From Bacteroidetes bacterium CG2_30_32_10 (GTDB lineage: Bacteria > Bacteroidota > Bacteroidia > Bacteroidales > CG2-30-32-10), in NCBI GenBank assembly GCA_001872995.1, contig MNXO01000009.1, forward strand, positions 1-8,449: DNA of 8,449 nt. The letters are read 5' to 3'. Every line of letters begins with the position of its first letter. Within the stretch, counting starts at the first letter, position 1. The notes under the pieces were generated by a model. It was given only the letters and a program-made list of their open reading frames with translations. It did not search any database and was not told where the DNA came from. Below, piece by piece: positions 5,942 to 8,449 of the stretch. A program made the position numbers and the translations under genes.

Positions 5942-6046
5942 GCCTTAGTAATTCATAAAATTCCTAAAATGGAAATCATAAGTGTATTGGTTTGAGCATT
6001 TTTTATTGTGTTCAAGCCTCTGAAACGCTTTTTGAATTAGTAAGGC
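5942..6046 (+). other. Structured intergenic RNA or DNA ahead of the receptor gene
   Basis: Two nested inverted repeats occupy this gap. The outer arms (5942-5954 and 6034-6046, GCCTTAGTAATTC type) pair over 13 positions with one mismatch. The inner arms (5989-5997 GGTTTGAGC and 6010-6018 GTTCAAGCC) form nine RNA pairs if G-U is allowed, with a 12-base loop. No T-run follows, so it is not an ordinary terminator. It could be a leader or intercistronic structure that shields or tunes the receptor message. I do not recognise a known riboswitch class. Confidence 0.4.
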
Positions 6047-6064
6047 AAAATAATTATTTATTTG
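6031..6064 (+). promoter_or_regulatory. Possible promoter of the TonB receptor gene
   Basis: TTTG at 6031-6034 and TTTATTTG at 6057-6064, 22 bases apart, resemble the -33 and -7 elements, the second with one mismatch to TAnnTTTG. A start near 6070 would leave a leader of under 20 bases. The TTTG overlaps the outer arm of the inverted repeat above, so structure and promoter may compete. Confidence 0.33.
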
Positions 6065-6087
6065 TAGAACATTAAAATCGTAATAAA

Positions 6088-8334
6088 ATGAAAAAAATAT
6101 TCATTCTATGCGTAATGGTATTAACGTATTATACCATCAACGCACAAAATAAAATAAGAGGAAAAATAACCGACCAAAATAATGTACCATTGCCAGGTGC
6201 AACCATTTACATTCCTGATATGAATAAAGGTATCACATCAAATAGCAGTGGAAATTATGAATTATCTAACCTGCCCAATGGTAAAATAAAAATTCAGTAT
6301 TCATTTGTTGGTTACACCAATCGTATTGAAACTGTTGTATTAAAAGGAAATGCTTTAGAATTAAATATTATATTAAAACAAACCCCAATAGAAGCCGAAG
6401 AAATTGTTGTTTCGGGAGGTTATAATTCTACCCAGCACGATAATGCCGTAAAAATTGATGTACTTAAACTAAATGCGATGACTACCAAATGTACGCCAAA
6501 TTTTGCAGAAGTGCTTACACAAGTACCAGGTGTTGATATGATTTCGAAAGGCAGCGGCGTATCGAAACCGGTAATTCGTGGACTTTCGATGAACGACATT
6601 ATGGTATTAAACAATGGTGTTCGATTCGAGAATTATCAATTTTCTGACCACCACCCATTGGGTATTGATGAATTTGGAATTGAAGATGTTGAAATAATTA
6701 AAGGACCTGCTTCCTTATTATATGGTTCAGATGCAATTGGTGGAGTAATTAATTTTATTAAAGAAAAGCCAGCTCCAGTAGGTAGTGTTGTCGGCGATTA
6801 CAATTTACAATTATTTTCTAATTCGTTAGGCATAACAAATAATTTAGGCATAAAAGGAGCTTCTAAAAACTTTTATGGTGGTATTCGCTTTGGCAATAAA
6901 AATCATGCTGATTATTTGCAAGGTGGTGGTGTGTTTGTTCCAAATACACGATTTTTCGGAAATTCTTTAAAAGTAAACACCGGTTTTAATAACCAAAAAA
7001 TGGCTTTGAATTTATTCTACGATTATAGCAATTATAAAGTAGGTATTGCCGAAGAAGACGCACTCGATTTTATAAATGCACAAGGTCGTGGCAGAAAGCA
7101 AGAAGTTTTTTATATGTTACTAGACAATCATTTGTTATCAACACGCAATAAATTCTTTCTCAATAAATACAAATTAGAAGTTAACTCAGCCTATCAGCAA
7201 TCGGGTTTAATTCATTCGGAAGGCATAAATGAAATTTCTATTGATATGACCCTACAAACCTTCACTTACGAAACTCGTTTGTATTTACCATCAACTTCAA
7301 AATCTGAATATATTGTTGGATTTCAGGGAATAAATCAAATAAATACCAATAACAATCATCGAGAAGTTATTCTATTGCCTAATGCAAATATTAACAACTA
7401 TTCGGGCTTCGGTTTGCTACAATATACTTTCTTTGAAAAATTAAAAGTTCAAACGGGAATTAGATATGATTATAAACAAATACTATCAGAATCGGTTAAT
7501 TTGCCAACAGAAGCAACGTATCGCCCTGCACTTAATAAAAACTACAATAGTTTTAGCGGTTCTATGGGAGCAACTTACAATTTGTCTGAAAAACTATTGT
7601 TTCGTTTCAATTTTGCTTCTGCTTATCGCACACCTAATTTGCCTGAATTAACTTCCAATGGAAAACACGAAGAACGCTACGAATTAGGCGATAATAGTTT
7701 AGTCCCAGAAAATGCTTATGAAACCGATTTTAGCATTCATTACCATACCAACAATTTTACTTTCGATTTAGCAGGCTTTTACAATATCTTAAACAACTAT
7801 ATTTATATTTCACCAAGTGTAGATACAACGGCTGATGGAGATAAAATCTATAAATACTTACAAACAAATGCAAATTTATATGGTTTTGAAACCGGTATTC
7901 ATATTCACCCAAATCATATGGAGTGGTTGCATTTTGAAACAACATTCTCTAATGTAACTGGTAAAAAGAAAAATGGGGAGTATCTTCCTTTTATTCAAGC
8001 AAATAAAATACAAAGCGAATTGCGTTTTGAAAAAGAAAAATTGGTTTTTTTGCATAATACATTTCTCAAACTAAATCTATTATCCTCTTTTGCTCAAAAC
8101 AATCCTGCACCTGAAGAAGATAAAACCCTTGGATATATTTTGTTTGATGCTGGTATAGGTGGAAATATAAAAGTATCAAACCAACTACTATCAATTGGAA
8201 TTGGAATTAGCAATATTTTTGATAAAAAATATGTTGACCACTTGTCCACATTGAAAGAAGTCAACTATTTCAATCCCGGTAGAAACATTACCTTAAGTTT
8301 AAAAATTCCTTTTGGTTTAAAACGGAAGGAATAA
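6088..8334 (+). CDS. TonB-dependent outer membrane receptor, probably for a metal (748 aa)
   Basis: A signal peptide (residues 1-19, ending INA before Gln20) is followed by a carboxypeptidase-regulatory-like domain (about 22-98, with GKITDQNNVPLPGATIYI at 25-42). A TonB-box-like EEIVVSG (104-110) comes next, and then the plug (about 115-227) with VLTQVPGVD (142-150), RGLSM (164-168) and GPASLLYGSDAIGGVINF (206-223). The rest is a beta-barrel ending in NITLSLKIPFG. The length is normal for the family and the gene looks intact. In the plug, SDHHPLGIDEFGIEDVEIIKG (186-206) places a His-His pair where ZnuD-type zinc receptors have a His-containing DH segment, and the barrel has further His residues. 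Together with the His/Cys-rich protein just upstream this favours uptake of zinc, copper or a metal complex. Siderophore or cobalamin receptors remain possible. There is no SusD partner, so polysaccharide uptake is unlikely. Confidence 0.93.
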   Translation: MKKIFILCVMVLTYYTINAQNKIRGKITDQNNVPLPGATIYIPDMNKGITSNSSGNYELSNLPNGKIKIQYSFVGYTNRIETVVLKGNALELNIILKQTPIEAEEIVVSGGYNSTQHDNAVKIDVLKLNAMTTKCTPNFAEVLTQVPGVDMISKGSGVSKPVIRGLSMNDIMVLNNGVRFENYQFSDHHPLGIDEFGIEDVEIIKGPASLLYGSDAIGGVINFIKEKPAPVGSVVGDYNLQLFSNSLGITNNLGIKGASKNFYGGIRFGNKNHADYLQGGGVFVPNTRFFGNSLKVNTGFNNQKMALNLFYDYSNYKVGIAEEDALDFINAQGRGRKQEVFYMLLDNHLLSTRNKFFLNKYKLEVNSAYQQSGLIHSEGINEISIDMTLQTFTYETRLYLPSTSKSEYIVGFQGINQINTNNNHREVILLPNANINNYSGFGLLQYTFFEKLKVQTGIRYDYKQILSESVNLPTEATYRPALNKNYNSFSGSMGATYNLSEKLLFRFNFASAYRTPNLPELTSNGKHEERYELGDNSLVPENAYETDFSIHYHTNNFTFDLAGFYNILNNYIYISPSVDTTADGDKIYKYLQTNANLYGFETGIHIHPNHMEWLHFETTFSNVTGKKKNGEYLPFIQANKIQSELRFEKEKLVFLHNTFLKLNLLSSFAQNNPAPEEDKTLGYILFDAGIGGNIKVSNQLLSIGIGISNIFDKKYVDHLSTLKEVNYFNPGRNITLSLKIPFGLKRKE

Positions 8335-8342
8335 AAATGGGC

Positions 8343-8448
8343 ATAATAGACAAAATTAATGCTCAAAACTTTGTGAGCCCTTATTGTTATTATCTTTGAG
8401 GTAAATCAAAGACTATGAATAAAAAAAAGCATTAATTTTGTCCATTAT
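8343..8448. repeat. 21-bp inverted repeat bounding a gene-free 106-bp segment
   Basis: Arms 8343-8363 and 8428-8448 (sharing GACAAAATTAATGCT) are inverted copies matching at 20 of 21 bases. Between them are two smaller hairpins, GCTCA/TGAGC (8361-8365 and 8374-8378) and TCTTTGA/TCAAAGA (8393-8399 and 8406-8412). The arrangement could be a miniature transposable element, a structured RNA or a 3' processing signal after the receptor gene. No open frame of note is present, and no flanking target duplication can be judged because the window ends one base after the right arm. Confidence 0.6.
8370..8409 (+). promoter_or_regulatory. Promoter-like element with second FNR-like box
   Basis: TTTG at 8370-8373 and an exact TAnnTTTG match (TATCTTTG, 8391-8398) lie 17 bases apart, pointing out of the window to the right. 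Overlapping the -7 element is TTGAGGTAAATCAA (8396-8409), which differs from the box at 4771-4784 at only two of 14 bases. If functional, this box would block the promoter, not activate it. The gene it would serve is outside the window. Confidence 0.35.
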
Positions 8449-8449
8449 A

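Noticed and set aside
8337..8399. 20-codon frame starting two bases after the receptor stop
   Set aside because: It begins within the repeat segment, has no start signal or motif, and its core residues only reflect the inverted-repeat arm.

Overview
The window is AT-rich and comes from a member of the Bacteroidota. This rests on the low GC content, the weak or absent Shine-Dalgarno sites, the TAnnTTTG-type -7 promoter elements, and a TonB-dependent receptor that begins with a carboxypeptidase-regulatory-like domain. FNR-like regulation and a radical SAM enzyme suggest an anaerobic or microaerobic life. I cannot name the genus.

Left half (1-4682, minus strand): a run of co-oriented genes, probably one transcription unit or two linked ones, read from right to left. 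The order is a membrane-anchored thioredoxin, a DUF2892 two-helix membrane protein, an ArsM-like SAM methyltransferase, a 33-residue Cys-containing peptide (3133-3234), a radical SAM/SPASM peptide maturase, a thioredoxin-thioredoxin reductase fusion, and the start of a DUF302 protein cut by the window edge. The peptide and maturase look like a minimal RiPP (ribosomally made, post-translationally modified peptide) system. A strong hairpin terminator between them would give more precursor than enzyme. Around this pair sit a methyltransferase of the arsenite type and two thioredoxin-family proteins, so the theme is thiol chemistry, possibly tied to arsenic or another soft metal or metalloid.

Centre (4683-4860): a divergent promoter region. 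It has a good -7/-33 pair for the thioredoxin gene, a -7 element for the rightward regulator gene, and between them a near-perfect FNR-type box (TTGAAATAAATCAA).

Right half (4861-8449, plus strand): a Crp/Fnr-family regulator, a small exported His/Cys-rich protein with a C-terminal RAPP motif, and a complete TonB-dependent receptor, probably for a metal ion or metal complex. The last 107 bases hold a 21-bp near-perfect inverted repeat enclosing a second FNR-like box and a promoter-like element. No gene is visible there.

My reading is that a redox- or metal-responsive Crp/Fnr protein sits between a cytoplasmic thiol/peptide-maturation operon and an envelope metal-uptake pair. The most novel part is the peptide, maturase and ArsM-like set.
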